Assembly: GCA_028689175.1 (NCBI GenBank)
Contig: JAQTWS010000008.1
Span: 1-11,356, forward strand
Length of the DNA stretch: 11,356 nucleotides
Direction: 5' to 3'
Origin: Minisyncoccota bacterium
GTDB lineage: Bacteria; Patescibacteriota; Minisyncoccia; Minisyncoccales; Minisyncoccaceae
Shown here: piece after piece, positions 1 through 6,306 of the stretch
Position numbering within the stretch: position 1 is the first letter of the stretch
How the letters are laid out: the number at the start of each line of letters is the position of its first letter
Position numbers and translations under genes: made by a program
Notes under the pieces: generated by a model
Seen by the model: only the letters and a program-made list of their open reading frames with translations
Told to the model about the DNA's origin: nothing
The model's database searches: none

Positions 1-1049
1 TCATCCAGGGATTAGAATATTACAAGAATGTTGATAATGATGATGAATTAGTCCCAGGATTGATGCATAATATAATTGGAGATTATAAAATATCTGATAT
101 CGAAATTGTGGCAGCATTTGATATTGACAAAAGAAAAGTTGGAAAAGATGTTGCAGAGGCCATGTTTGAAAAACCAAACAATACCACAGTTTTTTGTCCT
201 AATATTCCAAAGACAGGAGTTACTGTAAAAATGGGACCAGTTTTAGACGGCGTTGCAGAACACATGTCTGAATATTCAGAAGATCAAAGATTTGTTATTG
301 CTGATGAAAAGCCTTGTGACGTTGTTGCTGAACTTAAAAAATCAGGTGCACAAATGCTTGTTAATTATATGCCAGTAGGGTCTCAAAAGGCTACTGAATT
401 CTATGCTGAAGCTTGTCTTGAAGCAGGCATAGGCTTTATTAATGCAATGCCAGTGTTTATTTGTTCTGATAAGGATTGGGAAAAAAAATTCGAAGAAAGG
501 GGTCTCCCTTGTTTAGGAGATGACATTAAAGCTCAAGTTGGCGCAACTATCACACATAGAGCTTTAGCTCATTTATTTTCTGAAAGGGGGGTTGTTGTTG
601 ATAAGTCATATCAATTGAATTTTGGAGGAAATACAGATTTCCTAAACATGCTCGAAAGGAAAAGATTGAAATCTAAAAAGGTTTCTAAAACAGAAGCAGT
701 TGAAGCAGAATTAGCACAAAGGCTAGATTACAATAACCTTCACGTTGGACCATCAGATTTTATTCCATTTTTAAAAGATAACAAGATTTGTTTTTTAAGA
801 ATGGAGGGAAGAAAGTTTGGCAATGTTCCAGTAACAATTGAACTTAAATTATCAGTAGAAGATTCTCCAAACTCAGCAGGAGTTATTATTGACGCTGTTA
901 GAATGATGAAGTTAGCATTAGATAGAGGAACTGCGGGCGTATTATTATCTCCCTCAGCCTACTTTATGAAGCATCCAATGGAGCAAATTACAGATGATAG
1001 GGCTAGGGAAATGGTTGAGGAATTTATTCTAAACAAAAGAGAAAGATAA
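1..1049 (+). CDS. ino1: myo-inositol-1-phosphate synthase, 5' end outside window
   Basis: The enzyme converts glucose 6-phosphate to 1L-myo-inositol 1-phosphate with NAD as internal cofactor, in the cytoplasm. The frame is open from the left edge: codons from base 3 read IQGLEYYKNVD and continue without a break, so the TTG at 60 and ATG at 63 are internal. About 348 residues are visible. By memory of the mycobacterial Ino1 family, some 15-30 N-terminal residues are missing, including the glycine-rich NAD loop. Conserved blocks, numbered in the visible part, are MPVGS (123-127), GDDIKAQVGAT (from 172), NFGGNTDFLN (206-215), KSKKVSK (223-229) and EDSPNSAG (286-293). The gene leads a + strand run with a winged-helix gene 23 bp downstream and a CDP-alcohol transferase after it, which suggests inositol phospholipid synthesis. 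The assignment is firm. This class occurs in Actinobacteria, Thermotoga and archaea, so it does not fix the host. Confidence 0.93.
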   Translation, partial: IQGLEYYKNVDNDDELVPGLMHNIIGDYKISDIEIVAAFDIDKRKVGKDVAEAMFEKPNNTTVFCPNIPKTGVTVKMGPVLDGVAEHMSEYSEDQRFVIADEKPCDVVAELKKSGAQMLVNYMPVGSQKATEFYAEACLEAGIGFINAMPVFICSDKDWEKKFEERGLPCLGDDIKAQVGATITHRALAHLFSERGVVVDKSYQLNFGGNTDFLNMLERKRLKSKKVSKTEAVEAELAQRLDYNNLHVGPSDFIPFLKDNKICFLRMEGRKFGNVPVTIELKLSVEDSPNSAGVIIDAVRMMKLALDRGTAGVLLSPSAYFMKHPMEQITDDRAREMVEEFILNKRER

Positions 1050-1072
1050 TTATTATTTATAAATTTAAAATT

Positions 1073-1384
1073 ATGTTAAGAACTCCTTTAAAAAGATTTA
1101 AAGATTACACTAAAGAAAAAAACCTTTGGATCTATATTCTTTTCTTAGGAAAAGATCAAGAATTTATAACAGATAATATCAGGACTAAGACTTTAGAAAA
1201 ATTTGATTTTTTGCCTAGTTTTTTCAAAACACAACAAGTTTTTTACAGATTAGAACAAGAAGGATATATTAAAAAAGAAAAATTTAAAAGTAAGAAAGCC
1301 TACATAACAACAGATAAAGGAAAAGAAGAACTTCAAAAAATGATTTCCTACACAGAAGAACTTTTGGAAAAGTTAAAGAAATAA
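1073..1384 (+). CDS. small winged-helix DNA-binding protein (PadR-like)
   Basis: The product is a basic protein of 103 residues. The segment around residues 52-65 (KTQQVFYRLEQEGYI) has the usual helix-then-glycine form of a winged-helix recognition region. A basic strand and turn (KKEKFKSKKAYITTDKGKEEL) follow as the wing, and a charged C-terminal helix (82-103) could dimerise. This arrangement resembles PadR/MarR-type single-domain regulators, but the exact family is not certain. The gene starts 23 bp after the inositol synthase stop and ends 4 bp before the CDP-alcohol transferase start, so the three genes are probably co-transcribed. It may therefore regulate the lipid genes, which is inference from position only. 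No Shine-Dalgarno site precedes the ATG. The preceding TTTATAAAT looks like an archaeal TATA box but lies too close to the ATG to serve a normal leader. Confidence 0.72.
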   Translation: MLRTPLKRFKDYTKEKNLWIYILFLGKDQEFITDNIRTKTLEKFDFLPSFFKTQQVFYRLEQEGYIKKEKFKSKKAYITTDKGKEELQKMISYTEELLEKLKK

Positions 1385-1388
1385 CAAT

Positions 1389-1988
1389 ATGTTGGATTTA
1401 AAAAGAGAGTGGTTTAAATCCATTGAAAGATTTATTGGAAAAACGTTAGGAAGGCTTCCCATAACCCCTAATCAATGGACATTGTTAAGTATAGTTTTTG
1501 CCTTAATAGGACTATATTTCACAATTAATTTTAATTTTCTTTTAGCATTAATATCATTTTTTATTTCGGGTATATTAGACTTTATTGATGGTTCAGTTGC
1601 AAGAGCTAAAAATATGTCTAGTAATACTGGCGCCTATATTGATACTATAGTTGATAGGTATATTGAAGGCATAATGTTTTTAGGCCTATTATTCATTTCT
1701 CTTCTTACAATTATTTTCCCTTCTTATATATGGATATTTTTAGCCTTGTTTGGGTCAATGTTAACAACTTATACAAAAGCCGCAGCTAAAGAAAAAGAGC
1801 TTGTCAAACTGGAATTAAAAGGTGGATTAATGTCTAGAGGAGAGAGACTTATTTTAATTTTTTTAATCTTTATTTTACTAATCTTTTCTCAACAATATTT
1901 AGCAACTATTATAATAATAATTTTTGCAGCACTATCTAATTTTACAGCTCTTCAAAGATTCTTTTCTGCGATTAAAAAAGATTTCTAA
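1389..1988 (+). CDS. CDP-alcohol phosphatidyltransferase, probably inositol-phosphate lipid synthase
   Basis: This integral membrane enzyme transfers a phospholipid moiety from a CDP-activated lipid to an alcohol. The 199-residue protein carries the full family signature D-x2-D-G-x2-A-R-x8-G-x3-D-x3-D: D64, D67, G68, A71, R72, G81, D85 and D89, all present. Hydrophobic stretches near 31-47, 49-66, 94-112, 113-128, 152-168 and 170-186 fit six membrane helices. A basic amphipathic N-terminus (KREWFKSIERFIGK) is typical. Immediate linkage to inositol-1-phosphate synthase suggests that inositol 1-phosphate is the acceptor, giving archaetidyl- or phosphatidyl-inositol phosphate. That substrate is inferred from context; glycerol phosphate remains possible. 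The start lies 4 bp after the previous stop, with no Shine-Dalgarno site. The last 17 bp overlap the end of the opposing PHP gene. Confidence 0.88.
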   Translation: MLDLKREWFKSIERFIGKTLGRLPITPNQWTLLSIVFALIGLYFTINFNFLLALISFFISGILDFIDGSVARAKNMSSNTGAYIDTIVDRYIEGIMFLGLLFISLLTIIFPSYIWIFLALFGSMLTTYTKAAAKEKELVKLELKGGLMSRGERLILIFLIFILLIFSQQYLATIIIIIFAALSNFTALQRFFSAIKKDF

Positions 1989-1998
1989 GTTTTTTAAT
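1971..1998. terminator. possible bidirectional terminator at overlapping 3' ends
   Basis: A 9-bp inverted repeat, ATTAAAAAA (1971-1979) and TTTTTTAAT (1990-1998), encloses a 10-nt loop and covers both convergent stop codons. Each strand ends the stem with a run of six T. The stem is purely A/T and therefore weak as a hairpin, but the T runs alone could end transcription, as they do in archaea. The function is inferred from position. Confidence 0.35.
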
Positions 1999-2619
1999 GG
2001 TTGGAGATAAGATATAAATATACGGTGATTTTTTACCCTTTATTTTATTTTCTCTTTTTATTAATTTCCGTTTAAATTCATTTAAGTTTTTAGCTTCACA
2101 TTCAACATAGGCATAACCACACGCTTTATCAATATGACAATCTGATCCAGCAGTCATTATAAGATTATTTTTTTGAGCAATATCAAATGCTTTTTTATCA
2201 GGATAAGTTAGGGGTCTTCTTGCATTATAAACTTCAATGCCATCTAATATATTTAGATAATCTCTAATATTTCCTTTAAAGCCTTCTGATTTGTGAAATG
2301 GATGAGGAATAATGGCCAACCCTTCTTGCCTATGTATTTCATTTATAATCTGAACAGGACTACATCCCTTCATTTTTATTTCTTCTTTTAAAAATAATCC
2401 CAAAATATCACCTTCGTTTGATTTTACTTCTTCTCCCAAAATTACAAAGGCATTTAATTCATCAGCAGCTTTTATAGCATCTTTCCATCCGGAAATAGTA
2501 TCATGATCGGTTATAGCAATACCATTTAATCCTTTTTTTAATACCTCTTTAATTACATCGTATGGAGATGATAATGCATCATTTGAATAATATGTATGAC
2601 AATGTAAATCTATTTTCAT
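1972..2619 (-). CDS. PHP-domain metal-dependent phosphoesterase
   Basis: The 215-residue protein is a stand-alone PHP (polymerase and histidinol phosphatase) domain, whose members hydrolyse phosphoesters with a bi- or trinuclear metal site. Nearly all the ligands are visible: H6 and H8 in DLHCH, D38-H39 in ITDHD, E63/E64 in LGEEV, H106 in IPHPF, E129 in GIEVYN, and D160 and H162 in GSDCH. The substrate cannot be read from the sequence. Nucleotides, small-molecule phosphates and 5'-3' exonuclease activity are all known in the family. It converges on the inositol-lipid operon, so dephosphorylating inositol phosphate or an inositol-phosphate lipid is possible but speculative. The ATG at 2619 lacks a Shine-Dalgarno site. 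An AT box (TTTTTAAAA) sits about 24 nt upstream, the spacing expected for a leaderless archaeal promoter. Confidence 0.88.
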   Translation of the reverse strand: MKIDLHCHTYYSNDALSSPYDVIKEVLKKGLNGIAITDHDTISGWKDAIKAADELNAFVILGEEVKSNEGDILGLFLKEEIKMKGCSPVQIINEIHRQEGLAIIPHPFHKSEGFKGNIRDYLNILDGIEVYNARRPLTYPDKKAFDIAQKNNLIMTAGSDCHIDKACGYAYVECEAKNLNEFKRKLIKRENKIKGKKSPYIYILSPTIKKLRNLF

Positions 2620-2656
2620 AATTTGATAATACCATTGATTTTAAAAATAGGGGATA

Positions 2657-2685
2657 TTGACATAAACTAGTTAATAGTTTATATT
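2657..2685 (+). promoter_or_regulatory. promoter for the 58-codon gene
   Basis: TTGACA (2657-2662) and TATATT (2680-2685) are separated by exactly 17 bp, which is a near-ideal bacterial sigma70-type promoter. Transcription would start near 2692, about 10 nt before the ATG at 2702. If the host is an archaeon, the same TTTATATTTT could act as a TATA box, although it lies only about 19 nt from the ATG. Confidence 0.5.
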
Positions 2686-2701
2686 TTAAAAGGTTGTTAA
2701 T

Positions 2702-2878
2702 ATGAGTAACAATAGGTCAAGCAGAAAGACAGAGATCAGGCAAACTGTCTTAAAGGGCAGAAGGTATGATAAAAATCCAGTGCAAAGAAAGGAAGAATTT
2801 TTTGAAACCGTAGACCCGGAAGAGATCTATGACGACAAGCTTTTTTATCAAATGAAAAGAGCTTGCGGAAGGAGTTAA
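2702..2878 (+). CDS. 58-residue protein of unknown function
   Basis: An ATG at 2702 opens 58 codons ending in TAA. The product is highly charged and lacks membrane segments. It has a basic first half (RSSRKTEIRQTVLKGRRYDK) and an acidic, aromatic second half with FFETVDPEEIYDDK, ending in KRACGRS. I do not recognise a family. Support for a real gene is contextual: a well-spaced TTGACA/TATATT promoter upstream, AAAAGG 8 nt before the start, and a hairpin plus T-run immediately after the stop. Codons such as GAC, CCG, ATC and GGC are more frequent than in the AT-rich neighbours. The basic N-terminus could bind nucleic acid, but that is a guess. It points toward the recombinase gene, so the two are convergent. 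Confidence 0.6.
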   Translation: MSNNRSSRKTEIRQTVLKGRRYDKNPVQRKEEFFETVDPEEIYDDKLFYQMKRACGRS

Positions 2879-2902
2879 TGTTGTGCGACATTACTCCTTT
2901 TT
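2869..2902 (+). terminator. intrinsic terminator after the 58-codon gene
   Basis: The left arm AAGGAGTTAATGT (2869-2881), loop TGTGCG (2882-2887) and right arm ACATTACTCCTT (2888-2899) form a 12-bp stem with one bulged T. It merges into TTTTT (2898-2902) and a second T-run at 2905-2909. The stem begins inside the last codons and stop of the 58-codon gene. It reaches the stop codon of the opposing recombinase, but has no T-run on that strand, so it should act in the + direction only. Confidence 0.75.
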
Positions 2903-3857
2903 AATTTTTGAGATCTTTGCCAGAATGATATTTTCTATGAACGTCCTTTAGCTTTTTATTTGTAACATGAGTATATACTTGAGTGGTTGAAATGTTTTTA
3001 TGTCCTAAAAATTCTTGAATAATTCTTAAATCCACGCCTTGATTTAATAAATCAGTTGCCATAGAATGCCTTAATGTATGAGGTGTTGTAAAGAACGGCA
3101 CATTAGCAAGTGTCGAGTAATGTTTAACAATTCTTTCAATAGATCTAACAGTTAAGCGCTTATCAGAATCCTTTCTTGAGCGATAATTGATGAATAATGC
3201 CTTATAATCATCATCTCTAGTGTCTAAATACTTTTTAATCCAAGATAAAGCTCTTTCTGAGAAATAAACAGTTCTTGGATGATTTCCTTTACCAATAATA
3301 GTTATTTCCAAATCATTTATATTTTTTAAATTCTTAAATTGTTCAACATTTAAGGCAGCAAGTTCAGCCACACGAAGGCCCGTTGAAAAAAGAGTTTCAA
3401 GTATTGCACGATCTCTTAATCCCTGAGCGTCAGATATGGTAGGAGCAGTCAAAAGGCGCTCTATCTGATCTAATGTAAGAAACTTAATACTTTTTTCTTT
3501 TTGAGCGTCCTTAGGAAGCTTTATTTTATCTGCTGGGATACTTTGTATATCTTTATCCGAAAAATAGCTTAAAAGGCTTCTTAGGGCTATTAAATAGTAG
3601 TTTTGTGTTTGCTTGCTTAATGGTTTATTTTTTCTATCAATATATCTAGCTAAATACAACCTATAGTTCCAAATATCATCAGTAGTCAATTCATGAGGTA
3701 ATAAATTTTCCTTATTTTTCATTTTAATCCACAAAGAGAACTTTTTTAAATATCTAGCATAATTTATTTGGGTATTATTAGACAAACCTCGTTCAACTTC
3801 TAAATAATCTAAAAAATCAGATATATGATTTATAATAGGTGTGTTAGATTGATTCAT
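2901..3857 (-). CDS. tyrosine recombinase/integrase, Xer-like
   Basis: The 318-residue protein catalyses site-specific strand exchange through a 3'-phosphotyrosine intermediate. It has an N-terminal SAM-like core-binding domain (about 8-104) and a C-terminal catalytic domain (about 123-312). The catalytic set is complete: R162 in STGLRVAEL, K190 in GKGNHPR, H260 and R263 in PHTLRHS, H286 in FLGHKN and nucleophile Y295 in TTQVYTH. Length and motif spacing match XerC/XerD and archaeal XerA, as well as the small integrases common in CPR and DPANN genomes. It could be the host chromosome-dimer resolvase or the integrase of a mobile element. No attachment-site duplication was seen. The ATG at 3857 has no Shine-Dalgarno site and follows a run of alternating AT. 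The gene lies about 500 bp from the array end and reads away from it. Confidence 0.93.
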   Translation of the reverse strand: MNQSNTPIINHISDFLDYLEVERGLSNNTQINYARYLKKFSLWIKMKNKENLLPHELTTDDIWNYRLYLARYIDRKNKPLSKQTQNYYLIALRSLLSYFSDKDIQSIPADKIKLPKDAQKEKSIKFLTLDQIERLLTAPTISDAQGLRDRAILETLFSTGLRVAELAALNVEQFKNLKNINDLEITIIGKGNHPRTVYFSERALSWIKKYLDTRDDDYKALFINYRSRKDSDKRLTVRSIERIVKHYSTLANVPFFTTPHTLRHSMATDLLNQGVDLRIIQEFLGHKNISTTQVYTHVTNKKLKDVHRKYHSGKDLKN

Positions 3858-4326
3858 ATAATTATATATATTATTTGTTAAAAATTATGAAGCCTTAAAA
3901 TGCGTTTTAAGCAAAGAGATGACCTAAACATCGTCTTTTGATAAGTAAAGTCCTCTAATAAGTCGCTTAAGGTACATTGTACGACATTATAGTATCATAT
4001 ATATAAAATAATATCAATTCCCCCCTTGTAGATAAATTTAAAATTAATTAAAATTAAATTCATTTAAAAATATTTTAAATATGATTTTTTAATTTTTCCC
4101 TTATATACTTTTTTATTTTCAAAATAAAAGTTTAAATATATTTTTAAAAATTCTAATTATATAATTAATTGCTCCAAATAGCTTAATTCCTCTTTTTCTG
4201 ATTTTATATGCTTCTTTAATTCTGTTTATAAAATATTCATAATTAGCAAATATTTCGTTCATAACCATTTAGTAGATTTTTTTATGTACAAAAAAATTGT
4301 ATCAAGAATGACTACATGGCCGTATA
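3858..4326. other. AT-rich intergenic region without a convincing gene
   Basis: This stretch separates the recombinase from the CRISPR array. It holds a 7-bp inverted repeat with loop TGCG (3894-3911, CTTAAAA and TTTTAAG), a small palindromic patch GTACATTGTAC (3972-3982), a run of six C at 4020-4025, and an 8-bp A/T inverted repeat at 4062-4080. A 47-codon minus-strand frame (4262-4119, ending in TGA) is present, but nothing beyond length supports it. The structures next to the recombinase start could be its promoter or operator. No RNA gene was recognised. Confidence 0.5.
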
Positions 4327-4362
4327 ATCATTAAAGAACGACCGCATGATTGCCTATTAGAC
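4327..4362 (-). repeat. decayed CRISPR repeat remnant at the leader-distal end
   Basis: The nine bases CTATTAGAC (4354-4362) equal one end of the array repeat. Aligned over 36 nt without gaps, 18 positions match the consensus, and the hairpin part is lost. The 28 bases to the next repeat (4363-4390) are exactly spacer-sized. This is the usual look of an ancient, degenerating terminal repeat and spacer. Confidence 0.6.
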
Positions 4363-4390
4363 GCTTGATCTCAGCGAGCCCTTTTTATAA

Positions 4391-5859
4391 ATCTACAAAA
4401 AGTAGAAATTGAATATATCTATTAGACGACAAACGGTTAGGGAGAGCATCATATCTACAAAAGTAGAAATTGAATATATCTATTAGACAACTCCGTTACC
4501 CTTCTAATTTAATTTAATCTACAAAAGTAGAAATTGAATATATCTATTAGACTTTTTAATGTAAAATGTATTATACTAATCTACAAAAGTAGAAATTGAA
4601 TATATCTATTAGACAGTTTAGAAACAAGAACACGAAAAGAATCTACAAAAGTAGAAATTGAATATATCTATTAGACGAAATATCCAACTATTGTTGGGTC
4701 TTATCTACAAAAGTAGAAATTGAATATATCTATTAGACTAACTAGCTTAAAGCAAGACATTGGAATCTACAAAAGTAGAAATTGAATATATCTATTAGAC
4801 TTTAAAATACCAAGTTCAACATTAAAATCTACAAAAGTAGAAATTGAATATATCTATTAGACTCTATTATCAGATTTTTTAATGAAGTATCTACAAAAGT
4901 AGAAATTGAATATATCTATTAGACATTATCGGAATACTAATCACAATCCCATCTACAAAAGTAGAAATTGAATATATCTATTAGACAACATTTTTTTATT
5001 TAATAATAATGATATCTACAAAAGTAGAAATTGAATATATCTATTAGACATGAAAGATAGTGATGTAATTGTATTAATCTACAAAAGTAGAAATTGAATA
5101 TATCTATTAGACTTGAAAGAGCCTACAAATAAGATAATATCTACAAAAGTAGAAATTGAATATATCTATTAGACAATAAGAAATATAGATTAGATTTATA
5201 AGATCTACAAAAGTAGAAATTGAATATATCTATTAGACTTGATTATATATCAATTATAGCACAATCTACAAAAGTAGAAATTGAATATATCTATTAGACA
5301 TCTTTGTTATATATCTTATCATGAATCTACAAAAGTAGAAATTGAATATATCTATTAGACGAGCATTATTCAAGCCAATAGAAGAATCTACAAAAGTAGA
5401 AATTGAATATATCTATTAGACTTATCAAAAGTCATTAGAGTTCTTTCATCTACAAAAGTAGAAATTGAATATATCTATTAGACGAAACAGGAATACTAAA
5501 CGATAAAGCATCTACAAAAGTAGAAATTGAATATATCTATTAGACAATATTAGGGTTTATTGGGACGGTCAATCTACAAAAGTAGAAATTGAATATATCT
5601 ATTAGACATCAATAACATCGGAGATTGTAGGATCATCTACAAAAGTAGAAATTGAATATATCTATTAGACTTTATAACTTCATGCGTGGGGAAAGAATCT
5701 ACAAAAGTAGAAATTGAATATATCTATTAGACGAACCAAATCAAAGCTTTCATTGTATTAATCTACAAAAGTAGAAATTGAATATATCTATTAGACATTA
5801 ATAGTAATAGATGAAAGCCAATAATCTACAAAAGTAGAAATTGAATATATCTATTAGAC
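4391..5859 (-). CRISPR. type V-A CRISPR array, 24 repeats and 23 spacers
   Basis: Repeats are 36 nt. On the - strand each begins GTCTAATAG and ends AATTTCTACTTTTGTAGAT, the conserved Cas12a crRNA handle with stem TCTAC/GTAGA and a TTTT loop. Twenty-three repeats look identical. The leader-distal one (4391-4427) is 37 nt because its loop has five T. Spacers are 25-28 nt: four of 25, twelve of 26, four of 27 and three of 28, at the short end for Cas12a. Handle orientation, the decayed distal end and the upstream cas operon all indicate transcription from high to low coordinates, with new spacers added near 5859. Spacers are AT-rich and all differ, though two pairs share short in-register blocks. 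No trans-activating RNA is expected for this subtype and none was seen. Confidence 0.98.
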
Positions 5860-6010
5860 CCTTATGATCCATAATTAGCTTCAAAGATACGATTATCCAT
5901 AAAAATAAAATAACGACTTTTAAGCTAATTATGATCATAAAGATTAAGGTTTTTTATTTGTCTAATTATTTAATAGGTACACAACAATTTCCACTAATTT
6001 CAACTTTTGT
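5860..6010 (-). promoter_or_regulatory. CRISPR leader
   Basis: The 151 bp between the cas2 stop and the first repeat are AT-rich and contain no gene. By position this is the leader, where Cas1-Cas2 would integrate and where array transcription would start unless it continues from cas2. No well-spaced promoter stands out. TATGAT at 5939-5934 on the - strand could be a -10 element, but its best -35 candidate (TAGACA) is 19 bp away. The dominant feature is a long inverted repeat touching the array. Confidence 0.75.
5862..5940. repeat. 19-bp inverted repeat in the CRISPR leader
   Basis: The right arm AAGCTAATTATGATCATAA (5922-5940) is the reverse complement of the left arm at 5862-5881, apart from one extra C in the left arm at 5869 or 5870. 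The arms are separated by 40 nt. The left arm ends only two bases from the first repeat. The right arm also contains the perfect 8-bp palindrome ATGATCAT. It could be a protein-binding pair that anchors the integration complex, an operator, or an RNA hairpin. The sequence alone does not decide between these. Confidence 0.8.
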
Positions 6011-6304
6011 TTATTTGTTATATTTTTTAAAGAACAACACTTCTTTGTTTTCATTTTCAGCATATCCATATCGGACAATCTTCCCTTTGCAACCATTACA
6101 TATCTGTATAATAACAATACTATCTTTTTTTGTAAAGGTCGGTTTGTAACTATGTTCAATTTCTTTAAGTATATTATTTAAAAATCTTTGACTATTCTTT
6201 ATTTCATATACAGAAAATTGAATTCTTCTTCCATATTTTTTAAGAAATTTAGCAAAATTACTCCTTCGTTTATCATTATTGAAATCATACGAAACAATAA
6301 ACAT
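6011..6304 (-). CDS. cas2: CRISPR adaptation protein Cas2
   Basis: Cas2 is the dimeric core that bridges two Cas1 dimers in the spacer-integration complex. The 97-residue protein begins MFIVSYDF, with the conserved first-strand aspartate at D7. It continues with KRRSNFAKFLKKYGRRIQ and SVYEI, the characteristic ferredoxin-like segment, then a second strand pair IVIIQIC. Length is normal. The ATG at 6304 lies two bases after the cas1 stop, with no Shine-Dalgarno site, so translation is probably coupled. It is the last gene before the leader. A minus-strand frame in another register (6159-5962) is an overlap artefact. Confidence 0.95.
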   Translation of the reverse strand: MFIVSYDFNNDKRRSNFAKFLKKYGRRIQFSVYEIKNSQRFLNNILKEIEHSYKPTFTKKDSIVIIQICNGCKGKIVRYGYAENENKEVLFFKKYNK

Positions 6305-6306
6305 GG

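Noticed and set aside
83..265. A 60-codon minus-strand frame inside ino1.
   Set aside because: It lies opposite a conserved part of inositol-1-phosphate synthase and has no signals.
3962..3985. GTCG-GTAC-ATT-GTAC-GAC patch as a possible dif or attachment site for the recombinase.
   Set aside because: The arms are short and uneven, with a seven-base insertion. It does not resemble a two-times-11-bp Xer site, and no second copy was seen.
4026..4033. TTGTAGAT, resembling the end of the crRNA handle, on the opposite strand to the array.
   Set aside because: Eight bases with no flanking repeat similarity is most simply chance.
4119..4262. A 47-codon minus-strand frame encoding a basic, aromatic-rich peptide (MNEIFANYEYF at its start).
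   Set aside because: It ends in TGA while all solid genes end in TAA, has no ribosome-binding site or clear promoter, and a frame of this length is expected by chance in such AT-rich DNA.
4287..4301. TACAA-AAAAA-TTGTA hairpin downstream of the array as a terminator.
   Set aside because: The five-pair A/T-rich stem is too weak, and the spacing from the array end is not informative.
5931..6159. Overlapping frames on both strands across the leader and cas2.
   Set aside because: Cas2 is clear in its own frame. The others overlap it and have no recognisable content.
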